21,640 nt of DNA, taken from positions 1 through 21,640 of the forward strand of contig LSSN01001616.1 in assembly GCA_001970855.1 (NCBI GenBank), given 5' to 3'. The translations under genes and the position numbers were made by a program. The notes under the pieces were generated by a model that saw nothing but the letters and a program-made list of their open reading frames with translations, was not told the origin of the DNA and did no database searches. Shown here one piece after another: positions 1 through 9,477 of this stretch (positions are counted from its first letter, which is position 1; every line of letters begins with the position of its first letter). The DNA is from Smittium culicis. Taxonomy: Eukaryota; Kickxellomycota; Harpellomycetes; Harpellales; Legeriomycetaceae.

Positions 1-695
1 GGAGGGGAGTCGGGTGAAAATTTTTATAATTTTTTTATAAATATTTTTTACTTTTTTTATACTTTAGTATTTAGCTTTTGATACTTTTTATTATTGTATA
101 AATAAATTTCTCGTGAAAAAAAAAAAATAAAATAAAAAAGAGCTAATCGTGTTTCTTTTTTTTTTTCCTAGTAATCAATCTTTGTTTGCTGTTTTTATTA
201 AGATCAATTATAGTCAGCGATTTTTTTAGAAGAAGATGGATGGTAATAATATTGAAGCTTTTTAGCTAGGTTGCGATTTAAGAATTAGATAAATGTGACT
301 TGCGTTTCTACCACACTAATTTTTTAAATATTTTAGTTATAGAGCTAAACTGGGAAATTGCTAGCTTTCATTGGACAGCGATAACCAGAAATCAAGAGTT
401 AGATTTTGTGCTACTAGGATTTAGAATGATTTACAGACTTCAGTAACATTGAGCAAATAAACTTTATAACATACATATGCTCCTTATCCAATAGCTGTGC
501 GTAAATCATAAAACCAGTAAATGAGGGCAAACTTTGACTACAAATGATAAAAAATCGGTGGATAAAATTGCAGCTTAGAATATTTTAAAAAGCTTTATAC
601 CAAGAGGAATTGAAAGCTTTAACTAAAGCCACCGTTATACTTTTATTTTAATCTGTACTATTGCTCTTAGTAGTAAGCCCCATACTTACTAAAAT
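1..695. other. AT-rich sequence upstream of the RING-finger gene
   Basis: No gene could be supported here. A stretch open between stops on the plus strand at about 281-442 (roughly 54 codons, no ATG near its start) reads with a plausible amino-acid mix. An open stretch of that length is not rare enough in this base composition to call. An in-frame stop (TAA, 690-692) lies two codons before the ATG of the next gene, so this DNA does not extend that protein without splicing. The promoter and 5' UTR of the RING gene should lie here, but I see no clear TATA box or other motif. Confidence 0.5.
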
Positions 696-1987
696 ATGGC
701 ACCCCAATTCGATTTTCTAGCTTCTTCTAGTAGCTCACTCTGTTCCGATTGCTTCTCTTCCGTGGCAATATCTACTGCTTTCAGTTCTATCTTAAAAACA
801 TCCACAACTGCCACTCGACCCGTTGGACCTTCGAATTTAGGTACCTTTTTACTTGCGCTTTAAATTTTCGTTTTAATTACAGCTTTATATATTCTTTATA
901 ACTCAGGTAACACACAAACCAACAACAGAGTTGTTATTATCGCTACTATTTTAATTGTCTGTAAGTTTCAGTATACCTACCCTCTCATTTTCTTATGTAA
1001 AAATTTATCATTTAGTTATTTGATATTTTTACTTTCTTACTTTTTACAGCGCTAGTCGTCATTTTAGTAATAGCCATAATTATTAGGAGATTCCACACTA
1101 GTTCAAGAGCTGCAAATATTGAAATTATTAATCGATCTAATCAAGCTCAAAAAGAGAGAAAAAATCTTTCTGAAGATGAGCTTGATCTATACCCTATAAT
1201 TGTTTTTTCTGAACAAATGTTAAAAACGCCTTGTATTAGCGATAAAAAAACTACAAAAACTAGCATTAAATATAAAAAAAATTCTGCTAGTCTCGATATT
1301 GTAGAAAGAAACCCCATTCACGGTGACGACGATAGTGTTCCAACTATGCTAAAATCAGCTTCGAATATAATTTCAAGCACTTTTTATCAAGTCAAGTCTG
1401 GGATTTTTGGCCCAGCTCCAAATTCATCCAATGTTGACGTATCTGAGAATGGAATCAATATTGAATCAGAGTGCCTAATTTGCTTTGAAAAAATTAATAT
1501 AGGCGATAAAATTAGATTGATTCCATGTAATCACAGATTTCATCAAGAATGTTTAGATAAATGGCTCACAACTCGCTCTGGGTCATGCCCAAATTGCAGG
1601 TATGATCTACGCCCAAAAAAAGATGGTTCTATCGATCCTAGCTCTTCTAATCCTGACATTCCTAATTCTGATCCTGAAGAGCCTGATTCCATTATTCCTA
1701 GCCATGAAAATGTTACTAATTCGCCCTCAAATCTTGATCAAAACCCTGTTTTAACAACAGAATCAAACCAGCAATCTCGTAATTATAACCAAAGCTCTTC
1801 TATTAATGCTGCTCAGAGCACTAGCAGCCCTATTTTAGATAATCAGGCACACATTCATGTACCAAACAATATTAGCCACACACACAAAAATCACTCTTCT
1901 AATCGCCATAACGGTTTGCACCATAATCATGATACTCAAAATAATCACGATTCAAACATTTCTTCGCCCTCAAATAACGACTTTTAA
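696..1987 (+). CDS. Membrane-anchored RING-H2 E3 ubiquitin ligase, three exons
   Basis: Probable single-pass membrane E3 ubiquitin ligase. My model joins exons 696-840, 883-960 and 1050-1987 (introns of 42 and 89 bp, both GT-AG) to give 386 residues. Both junctions are phase 1, and together they extend the long last exon upstream into a membrane segment. A Ser/Thr-rich N-terminus leads to a hydrophobic helix at about residues 65-86, followed by Arg-Arg-Phe as a stop-transfer. A conserved-looking acidic block (LSEDELDLYP, 114-123) follows, then a RING-H2 domain. Its zinc ligands are C216, C219, C234, H236, H239, C242, C254 and C257, with spacing C-X2-C-X14-C-X-H-X2-H-X2-C-X11-C-X2-C. The tail after about residue 260 is low-complexity, rich in Ser, Asn, Pro and His, with a His/Asn cluster near the end. 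The family resembles PA-TM-RING/RNF13-like ligases, but I see no PA domain or clear signal peptide. An additional upstream exon is possible. The target is unknown. RING identity is firm; the start is less so. Confidence 0.85.
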
Positions 1988-3852
1988 ACTGTAAGCAAAT
2001 GCCGCCTATTTAGGAATTAAAGCCATGCGACTCTTTTCTTCATTACCTCACAAATTATGCTTTTTTCTCCAAAAAGAAAAAAACGTCGTTCTTTTCTGTA
2101 TTATTAGATTATTTATTGTCGTATTTATTTCGCAGTACTGTTAACTCTCTCGATGCGCTAGCTTTTTATTTTCTTCCTGCTATTATAAAAATAACTATGT
2201 TAAATATCCTTCTATAACATATGTTTTATTAAAATGTAAATAACTATTAAAATCTCATCCAGCCTTGGTCCCGGTACATAAACCTGCCAGAAGGAGGGAT
2301 TAGTTCAATATCTAATATTGGAATCTACTACTGTTATAAAATAAATGCAATACAGTTATGAATGCAAATATAAATCAATTCAGCTAATTTTAGTTCGAAT
2401 TTTTTGGGATCTATTTGGTTAAAAGTTCGTTCAACTTTGGCGGTTATTTCTGCAGGATTTATCTACTATATTTACTTCTTTCATTTCTAGCTTTTGTATT
2501 TGTATTAAGGGCACATTCCTGATATTCAATTTGGTCAATAATGGGGCAAGGTATCACATTAAATTTAGTAAAAGGACAATTAAAATTGAAGATATTGTGC
2601 AAGTGTTTACACGTAATGTCGATACATTAGGTTTATAAACTGTACTTTGGTCTTCATGTTATTTCTAAGGATTCTGATGTTTTTCCTTGTTCTAATTCTG
2701 TTTCTAGTTATAGTTTTGATCTCCTTTTTATGATAACTTAGTACTTTTTTTTTTTTTTTTTTTTTTCAATAAAAATGTTTTAAGTTATTAATATAAATAT
2801 AGGTCTTTTCATTATACCTGATTCGGAAGTCTAATAGGTATACTGACCTTATTTTTTAATATTAAATAATTGCTGCTATAGATAAAAAAAAATATTATTC
2901 GTTCGAAAACGATCCATGCTATATCTGTAAAACTGAAAATTGGATAATGGTATATATAAATAATATCGTCCACAAATTACATATCACAGGATATTCCTAG
3001 TAAATTTAGTACAAGTTGTTTGATTTCGCTAGGTAATATCTACCAGAGTTCAATTTAACTCGACTAAACTATCAAAAGTATTATGGGAAACTAAGGGGAT
3101 AATTATGAAGTTGATATGTAAAAGGTGAGTGTACCTGTATATAATTTTATATAAAAATAATCAATAAATAAGCTGAATATTTTATCCTTTTGATACACTG
3201 AATTAGACCTTTAAATAAAGAGTTTAATTAAGGTTGCCTTAATTCCACGATTTAATAGATATAATTTATCTGCTTTAGTTTAGCGTAAATACGTTTTATA
3301 GTTTATTGTGGAGGTTCGATATTATTGGCAGAGTTTTCAGCTCTGAAAAATATGTTCAATGATAAATTATAGGAGTAAGATAATTCTGGATCCTATCTAA
3401 ACCAATCGGCTGTTTAAATGGGGGGTTTTTAGCCTTTTGAAAAACCAAAGCATTAGTTTGATCTTACAAAAAAAAAAGGTGCAGTTAATACACACACAAA
3501 AAAAAAAATAACAGGAAAAGCGTTTATTTAAATGTTTTATAGTCGCCTCTTATTACAGCCAATTTTGAATACAAAGTAGCAGGATACATACCTCAACTAA
3601 TCTACTTCTATTATAAAATAATTATGTTTGGCTTACCCTTAAAAAAAAACTTTATCGATCCCTCCAGCACAATTCGTAGATTTAAACGCTTTACTGTACG
3701 ATATTCAGGAATAGCCGAAAATGACAGAATATTAAATGTATATATAGAATAATCATACTATATATCTCTCGAACTCTCGCTTCCTCACTTTATACCATTT
3801 TATCAAGTATAGTTTTGTCATTCTAAAACTTTTGCAATAACTCTAGATTCCT
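1988..3852. other. Gap between the RING and ProRS genes, with decayed coding traces
   Basis: This 1.9-kb gap holds no intact gene. It contains a 16-20 bp T run near 2745-2766, the broken minus-strand remnant annotated at 2247-2626, and short protein-like stretches on the plus strand. Two of the latter are about 3033-3126 (ending at a good GTGAGT donor-like site) and about 3288-3368 (a 26-codon open stretch after a stop). These pieces lie in different frames with many stops and could belong to one decayed element or be chance. The ProRS promoter should lie within the last few hundred bases. Confidence 0.45.
2247..2626 (-). pseudogene. Broken coding remnant of unknown family
   Basis: On the minus strand one frame is open from 2626 to 2462 (55 codons, protein-like, with several Cys and Pro). 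At its stop a second frame takes over, open from 2462 to 2337 (42 codons, including ITAKVERTFNQIDPKKFELK). It then meets a cluster TAA-CAG-TAG-TAG at 2325-2336 and continues in the same frame for 25 codons, containing PPSGRFMYRDQGWMRF, before a TAA at 2247-2249. The amino-acid mix is far more protein-like than the surrounding AT-rich DNA. One frameshift and three clustered stops make it look like a decayed gene. An intron removing the stops would have to be under about 30 bp, which I consider unlikely. I do not recognise the family; it could be host-derived or from a mobile element. Confidence 0.45.
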
Positions 3853-6445
3853 ATGCACAACAGACTATCCAATGTATTCTTACCAACCCAAAAAGTTGAT
3901 AAAACCAACAACGAAAACGAACCAAATTCTACTGGTGATTTGTTATCTAGAGCTGGATACGTTAGACAGGTTATTCACTATTCAATTTATCACAACTATT
4001 TATCTCTATTCTGTATTACGTGTTTTCACCCGTCTTGACCTTTTTTGTAGTCTTCTTCTGGAACATTCACGATTCTCCCTTTTGGCCAAAGGGTTTTAGA
4101 CAAACTAATCAAAATAATAGACTCTGAAATGAAATTTGTTGGTATTTTATCTTTCGTAATTTTATGTTTTTTATTTTTATCAAATATCCACTTGACGTTA
4201 CTTTTTCATCTATTAACATCACACTAAAACTATTAATATTCATATTGATTTAATTCCTTTATATGTTATAGGAGGACAGAGAGTAACAATGCCCTCAATT
4301 CTTCCCATAGAACCTTGGGTAAAAACTAATCGATACAAAAACATGCAAGGAGAGGTACTATATCCATCTTAACTCGCTTTTAAATACACTTTATTTCTGA
4401 TTTTTTTCTAATTATTTTTTCCACCTCTCCTCATCCCTATAATAGCTTTTCAAACTTATCGATCGCAAAAACACCAAATACATACTTGGTCCAACTCATG
4501 AAGAAGAAATAACAAGGATCTTAGCTAACGAAGTTGTTTCATACAGGCGGCTACCACTTCGTCTCTACCAAATAACAAACAAGTTTAGAGATGAAATGAG
4601 ACCTCGAGGTTTGCTCCTTAGAGGAAGAGAGTTTTTAATGAAGGATATGTATACTTTTGATAGCTCGGAACAAAAGGCTTTGGAATCGTATAAAATTGTC
4701 AGACAAGCCTACCACAATATATTTAAGCGCATCGGTGTAGAATACGCAATTGTAAAACTCTTTTTTTTTTTTCTTCTTTTTTCTATACAAATAATTCTTA
4801 CCTATCATCATTTTTATATTTTCCTTATCGATGTTTATTAACTTTCAAAAAAAAAAATTTCAAATTTTTTACGTTTCATTACTATTAAGGCTGATGCAGA
4901 TTCTGGTGAAATTGGAGGATCCTTATCCCAAGAGTTCCATATCATAAGCAAAGGTAAATCAAACAAAAACAAAGTATTCATAATTGAATTTGTTCCTTTG
5001 ATTTTTACATCATTCTTAAATAACATCTTAATATCTATTATTTTTTTTATCAAGATGGCGAGGATAATTTGTTAAGGTGTAAAAGCTGTGGGCTGGTATC
5101 AAATGAAGAAAAAGCGAAAGGGTTGATAAAGAATGCAATAAAGACAACAGCTGACCAAATTTCTGGATGGGCTTTTGAAAACAAGGAGCTTTCTAGCGAA
5201 TTAAATATATCCATATATTATTCCGGCTTTGAAGCCAGTGCAGACAATAATGATAAACCATCTGGGTCGCTAAATATTTTTATTTTGCCAGCAAATCGCA
5301 AACTTAACTTGACAAAAGTAAAGTCTTTCAGCATAGGGTCTAATGACATCTGCAAAATACAGCTATACAATGGAGATACAACTCAAAGTCTTTCTAGCTT
5401 GTTGAGTAGCATTAATACCTCTGAGAACTTAATCACAGATATTAATGTCTTAGTTGAGGAGCAAATTCTTAGCGCTGAAAATAAAGATTTAGTAATTAAG
5501 ACTCTTAAAAATCACTCGCTTGGATCTAGCGTTTTTGACAATGACAAGCTTTTTAGTACTATTAAATTTTCTGTAGTGGATTTGGTAACTATCGAAAGTG
5601 GCGATGAATGCGTCAATTGTTCAACTGAAAAGTCGGAAGATATGGCTAAAAATACTAGTGTTAATTCAGGTATTAACGGCGACAAAGTGAGCAAGCTGCT
5701 AGAAAGTTTACCAGCAATCGAAATAGGCCACATATTTTACTTGGGAACGAAATATTCAAGCAAATTGAGCTCATTAGTGAAATTACAGAATAACGAACAA
5801 GTTCCTACTGAGATGGGATGCTATGGTATTGGTGTTATGCGGACAATGCAGGCGGTTGCAGACTCAGTTCGCAACAAGAATGGTCTTGTCTGGCCAATAA
5901 GTATTGCGCCATATACTGTTTGTATTTTACCGCTAATTAAATCATCGGCTGGCCTGGAAAGTTTCAGCGACTATGGTACTAAATTCAATAACGACAAGAC
6001 AACGAGTTCTAGGATTGGCGAATCACTCAACGAAAAGGTAAATATGGTAGTAGATGGAGTCAACTCCATTGTTGATAACTTGGGCCAGTGTACCAAGCTG
6101 AAGAGCATTGACTCTTATGAGGTAGATGGGCGAGTTGAAAGTTTAGGATTATTTGAAAAGTGGAACATAGCAGTTGACGATAGATTCTATTTATCTAATG
6201 GATTCAAACTTTTTGATTCAGACTTAGTTGGTTTTCCTGTAGTTGTTATTTTGGGCGAAGACTATTTCAAATCAAATATGAAATATGTGGAATTAGTCAT
6301 ACGGCCATCCAGCCTCAATAAAGCATCAATTGTTAGAGATAAATTAGAAAGCGGAAATGTTATCAGCGACGAAAATAAGAAAATAGTTATAAAGAAAGTG
6401 TTGTTGGAGGAAATTAATGAAGTTATATATAAATACCTCAAATGA
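3853..6445 (+). CDS. Mitochondrial prolyl-tRNA synthetase, bacterial type, six exons
   Basis: Charges mitochondrial tRNA-Pro with proline. Exons are 3853-3969, 4051-4141, 4272-4354, 4446-4751, 4890-4953 and 5055-6445; all five introns (81-138 bp) are GT-AG and phase-consistent, giving 683 residues. The order matches bacterial ProRS. The N-terminus has LLSRAGYVRQ and LPFGQRVLDKL. LGPTHEEE (111-118) leads into class II motif 2, FRDEMRPRGLLLRGREF (144-160). An inserted editing-type region spans about 225-440. After it come EIGHIFYLGTKYS (443-455) and motif 3, GCYGIGVMR (475-483). The C-terminus is the anticodon-binding domain (VVVILG region). Two CxxC pairs, at 229-232 and 406-409, bracket the insertion. 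The insertion core is strongly diverged and rich in Ser/Asn, so its editing activity is uncertain. The conserved core starts almost at Met1 and an in-frame TAG lies 9 bases upstream, so any longer targeting presequence would need an unseen 5' exon. It converges on mL49. The S. cerevisiae equivalent is Aim10. Confidence 0.94.
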
Positions 6446-6839
6446 ATTTCCTTAAGAAAATATAGTTTTTTTTTTATCAATTCTAATTAATAAAATTTTT
6501 ATTTAGAGTCTAATATTTCATTGCCTTAGTTTAAAAGTCTTTAAATTATAAGTAGGTAGTTTTAAATTCGGTTTCGATTTTTAATTACTTTTTTTTTTTG
6601 CTTTATTTGGAAATTCAAGTAAATAAATAACGAAGTGTCTATGTGTATTGAAAGAATTGTAAAAAAGGAAAAGAAAATAATTCGGAACGAAAAACGTCAC
6701 GATTGTTACGAATTCGAATCTTTAGTCATGCCCATAGCTGTCATTTTAATTTTATTAAACTAGTTCGACAATTGAATCCTATAAATAAGAAAAAAATGGG
6801 GTAGGGGCGTGTGGGAGCTGTGAATGTAAGAGGACGAAA
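6446..6839. other. Convergent intergenic region between ProRS and mL49
   Basis: The 3' flanks of two converging genes meet here. A polyadenylation-type AATAAA at 6489-6494 lies 44 bases after the ProRS stop. For the minus-strand gene, TTTATT at 6751-6756 reads as AATAAA about 84 bases past its stop. The G-rich patch at about 6791-6816 is annotated separately. No coding sequence is visible. Confidence 0.55.
6791..6807 (-). promoter_or_regulatory. C-rich/T-run 3' flanking element of mL49
   Basis: The plus strand reads AAAAAATGGGGTAGGGG, so the mL49 transcript would carry CCCCTACCCCATTTTTT about 32 bases after its stop. A near-identical copy lies after the eIF3e stop at 13483-13499. The placement after the stop codon of two minus-strand genes suggests a 3'-UTR or 3'-end/termination element. 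That role is inference; the similarity is directly visible. Confidence 0.45.
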
Positions 6840-7381
6840 TTAGAAGCCCTTTTTGAATAAGAATTGACGAACTTCGCGCGAGCAAATACCCTTGATTAGG
6901 ATAGAGTTATTGATCTTTTTGATTGAAACGTTCTCTTTTCCAAATAGCGGATCGAGTTCAGATTTAAGCGCATTAAGGTCGCCTTCTATTTTGCGGATTA
7001 TTGTGAGCTTCCTTGATCCATTGTTCTTGAATTCGGTGTAAATAGGTAGTGATTTAAATGGAGTTCTTTGGACAAAGTAGCGAAGTTGAGTGGATGGCTT
7101 TGAGGCTAAAAGTAAAAATAAAGAAAATAGTTAATAAAAATAAATACATTATATTTGGCTTTCATTATATCTTATAAATTTTATGTAAATCAAAGAAGAG
7201 TTAGATTGAGTATTGACTTCATGCAGAGCCTATGGTAAAATTTATAAAATAAAAAAAAGTGAGTACCGGTGGTGGTTTGATCGGAGACTTTGATGGTGGA
7301 TAGGGGTCTAATGGTAATCTGCCTACATAATTGTATGCTTGAGTTGGAGATTTTTGAGATAGATTGAGAAATAGGGAACAT
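6840..7381 (-). CDS. Mitochondrial large-subunit ribosomal protein mL49 (Img2 family), two exons
   Basis: Structural protein of the mitochondrial large ribosomal subunit. Exon 1 is 7381-7267 and exon 2 is 7105-6840 (stop 6842-6840), separated by a 161-bp GT-AG intron in phase 1; the product has 126 residues. The first 38 residues are rich in Ser, Thr, Ile and Arg with almost no acidic residues, as expected of a mitochondrial presequence. Exon 2 carries the family core: RYFVQRTPFKSLPIYTEFKN, then GSRKLTIIRKIEGDLNALKS, and near the end ILIKGICSREVRQFLFKKGF. The length fits fungal Img2 proteins. It is head-to-head with NHP2 across an 841-bp shared region and tail-to-tail with ProRS, another mitochondrial translation gene. 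Confidence 0.93.
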
Positions 7382-8222
7382 TTTAGCAAAAATAAATTAT
7401 GATAGGCAGATTATTATATGAGAGTTGAAAGGAAATAGATAGAATAAACTACAAGGATGTACAGATGAATGTATTATGTCTAAGGCTGCGATCTGATTAA
7501 AGATTTTATTATCAATGTACAATTCTTAACGCCAAACTTAACTCTTTTATTAATACCAAAAAGAAAAGATGCTGATTCTTTTAGATCCATTTTCGCCTTT
7601 TTTATTAGCTATAAATCTTAGCACAAAAAATCTCTAATCTTATCTTAATTTATTGATTTACACCAATATTATCAGCAAATTATGATACCAGAACTCATGA
7701 TCAACATCAACTATTGGTGAAATTAAGTATTTTACTTATATGCTATGACCAATAATTCATAATTTCCATTTGCCAATAGATTTTCGTAATTCTATGAAAT
7801 GTTTGATCTGAAATAATTTCAATTAGTAAATGAATACAACTATTGGACAGATCATTTAATTGCATATCATAATTGGTTAAATAGTTGCTTAGCAATTATA
7901 TGTAGCAAATTATAATATTTATAGGCTTAAAACTGAAAATAATAAAAAAATTTTGCTGTAAAAAAAATTTTTTTTATTTTATTAAGTTAGAAATTATATT
8001 CATTAAAATTTTAATAGAATCAAAACAGTTTAAAATAAATTTAAAGTAATATTTACTAAAATTTAGTTCAATATAATATTAATTTTTTTTTTTTAAAAAA
8101 ATTTATTAACGGCGTAAAGGAATCTATTAAAATAAGGATATCGAAATATATACTATTATTTTAATAGCTAAAGAGAAAACAATCGCAACAAAGTAAAATT
8201 CAATACATATATTATACACAAA
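7382..8222. promoter_or_regulatory. Shared upstream region of the divergent mL49/NHP2 pair
   Basis: This 841-bp interval must hold both promoters. It is very AT-rich, with an A8T8 run at 7960-7975 and other poly(dA:dT) tracts near 8080-8105, typical nucleosome-excluding sequence. A cluster of five CCAAT pentamers in either orientation lies at 7713-7876 and is listed separately. TATA-like strings (TATATACTATT near 8147, TATATTATACA near 8207) precede NHP2 but are unremarkable in this composition. No coding sequence is visible. Confidence 0.5.
7713..7876. promoter_or_regulatory. Cluster of five CCAAT pentamers
   Basis: CCAAT occurs on the plus strand at 7749-7753 and 7773-7777, and on the minus strand (ATTGG) at 7713-7717, 7842-7846 and 7872-7876. 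In DNA this AT-rich, chance would give well under one in this span. CCAAT is the binding core of the fungal HAP/NF-Y complex, which often controls mitochondrial genes, so a role for mL49 is plausible. The cluster lies 330-500 bp upstream of mL49 and 350-510 bp upstream of NHP2. Binding is inferred only. Confidence 0.4.
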
Positions 8223-8792
8223 ATGGCAAAATCAAGCAAGAGTCAAGACAAATCGAGCAAGAGCCAAGATAAATCGAGTTCCAAGAGAAAATCCCTTTCT
8301 AAGGAATCCACCACTGAAAAACCTGCAGAAGTTGAGGTTACTGAATCCAAAGAGCGCGATTTCACCGTTATCCCAGAAAATCTTTCGCCAATCTCTTTCC
8401 CATTAGCTGATTCAAAACTCAAAAAGAAATTACTCAAAGTCGTAAAGAAAGCTGCCAAGCATAAACACGTCAAGCGTGGAATTAAAGAGGTCGTTAAAGG
8501 TTTAAGAAAGGGCGAAAAAGGCCTTGTTCTTATTGCTGGCAATATTTCTCCAGTTGATGTAATTTCGCACGTTCCAGTCCTCTGCGAAGACAACAACGTT
8601 CCTTACATCTATGTTCCAAGCAAAGAAGAGCTGGGATTCGCTGGATGCACCAAGAGACCTACCAGTTGCGTAATGGTCGTTCCTGGCGGCAAAGGCGGAA
8701 AACAAGACGGTCTTGATGAATACAAAGAAAACTATGACGAATGTTCAACTACTGTTACTGAAATTAACTCTAAAGTTATTTCAACTGCTTAA
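8223..8792 (+). CDS. H/ACA snoRNP protein Nhp2 (L7Ae family)
   Basis: RNA-binding subunit of H/ACA small nucleolar RNPs, which pseudouridylate rRNA and spliceosomal RNAs in the nucleolus. Single exon, 189 residues, with ATG in the context ACAAAATGG. The L7Ae fold covers about residues 55-160. It includes the RNA-contact helix RGIKEVVKGLRKGEKG (85-100), AGNISPVDVISHVPVLCEDN (105-124), VPYIYVPSKEELG (126-138) and KRPTSCVMVV (144-153). The spacing matches Nhp2 rather than ribosomal L7Ae or Snu13. The protein is longer than budding yeast Nhp2 (about 156 residues) because of a Lys/Ser-rich N-terminus in which KSSKSQD occurs twice in tandem, possibly phosphorylated or nucleolar-targeting, and a somewhat longer C-terminus. 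The gene is divergent from mL49 and converges on RCM1, which also modifies rRNA. Confidence 0.95.
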   Translation: MAKSSKSQDKSSKSQDKSSSKRKSLSKESTTEKPAEVEVTESKERDFTVIPENLSPISFPLADSKLKKKLLKVVKKAAKHKHVKRGIKEVVKGLRKGEKGLVLIAGNISPVDVISHVPVLCEDNNVPYIYVPSKEELGFAGCTKRPTSCVMVVPGGKGGKQDGLDEYKENYDECSTTVTEINSKVISTA

Positions 8793-9477
8793 AATCGTTT
8801 AAAAAAATTTTTTTTCTTCCACTAAATAACTAAAGCTTTTTTTTTTTTTTAATTTTTCACACCAAATCCTCTACTTTACTCCCCTTTTTTTCTTATATTC
8901 TAGTATAAATAAATATATTTTCCGCTATATTTCACAATATATGTTTTAAATTTCGCATTATTAAAAATATTACTATTTCAAGTTCATTTAAATTTAATTT
9001 GATTATATCAATTATTCTTGCCAGCCTTTTAAGCTATCTTTTTTTGGGAAATTTCTTGGAATCAATTATTCTTTAAATCTTATTAATTGTAGATTTCACT
9101 TGATTAGTCTCTCAATGATCAGATAATATCTCTCTAATAGCAATACATAAATGAACTAGTGAACAAAACATTTTTTTGCTTGATTTAGATAAGGTTTTTT
9201 AAAAAATTTTTTATACAAGCATTTCAAATTAAAACTCTTCACGCATTACTATAATATTCAATGTCTCTCCCAGTTTATCGTTATTTTATACACATTATAC
9301 ACCTTTCCTTTCTTCTATTTCACTTATTTTTATGCTGAGTTTAAATCAAAAATATATTTAATTTATTTTAAAGCGCATTTGCACACTTGTGTAAACTAAC
9401 ATTAAAGATAAAGAATATTAAATGTAAAATTATATTACTTATCGGTAAATAGTAAAGCGTTTATATTTAAAGGTTAT
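8793..9477. other. Convergent intergenic region between NHP2 and RCM1
   Basis: Holds the 3' flanks of two converging genes. After NHP2 come long T runs (about 8807-8816 and 8838-8851), then CTACTTTACTCCCC running into a T run at 8871-8891, and AATAAA at 8908-8913 as a likely poly(A) signal. For RCM1, TTTATT at 9362-9367 reads as AATAAA on the minus strand about 110 bases after its stop. No coding sequence is visible. Confidence 0.5.
8908..8913 (+). terminator. Possible NHP2 poly(A) signal
   Basis: AATAAA lies 116 bases after the NHP2 stop, downstream of a pyrimidine tract. The hexamer is common by chance in this composition, so the call rests on position only. Confidence 0.3.

Noticed and set aside
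2270..2330. Possible U2 snRNA-like string
   Set aside because: A short resemblance to the TTTAATATCTG region was seen, but the branch-point-recognition sequence and the 5' end of U2 are absent, and the opposite strand reads as protein.
3872..4099. 75-codon open frame overlapping the ProRS N-terminus
   Set aside because: It is in another frame from exon 1 and reads through the first intron; the spliced frame matches ProRS.
8243..8596. 117-codon minus-strand open frame inside NHP2
   Set aside because: Antisense shadow of the strongly conserved NHP2 coding sequence, with no independent features.
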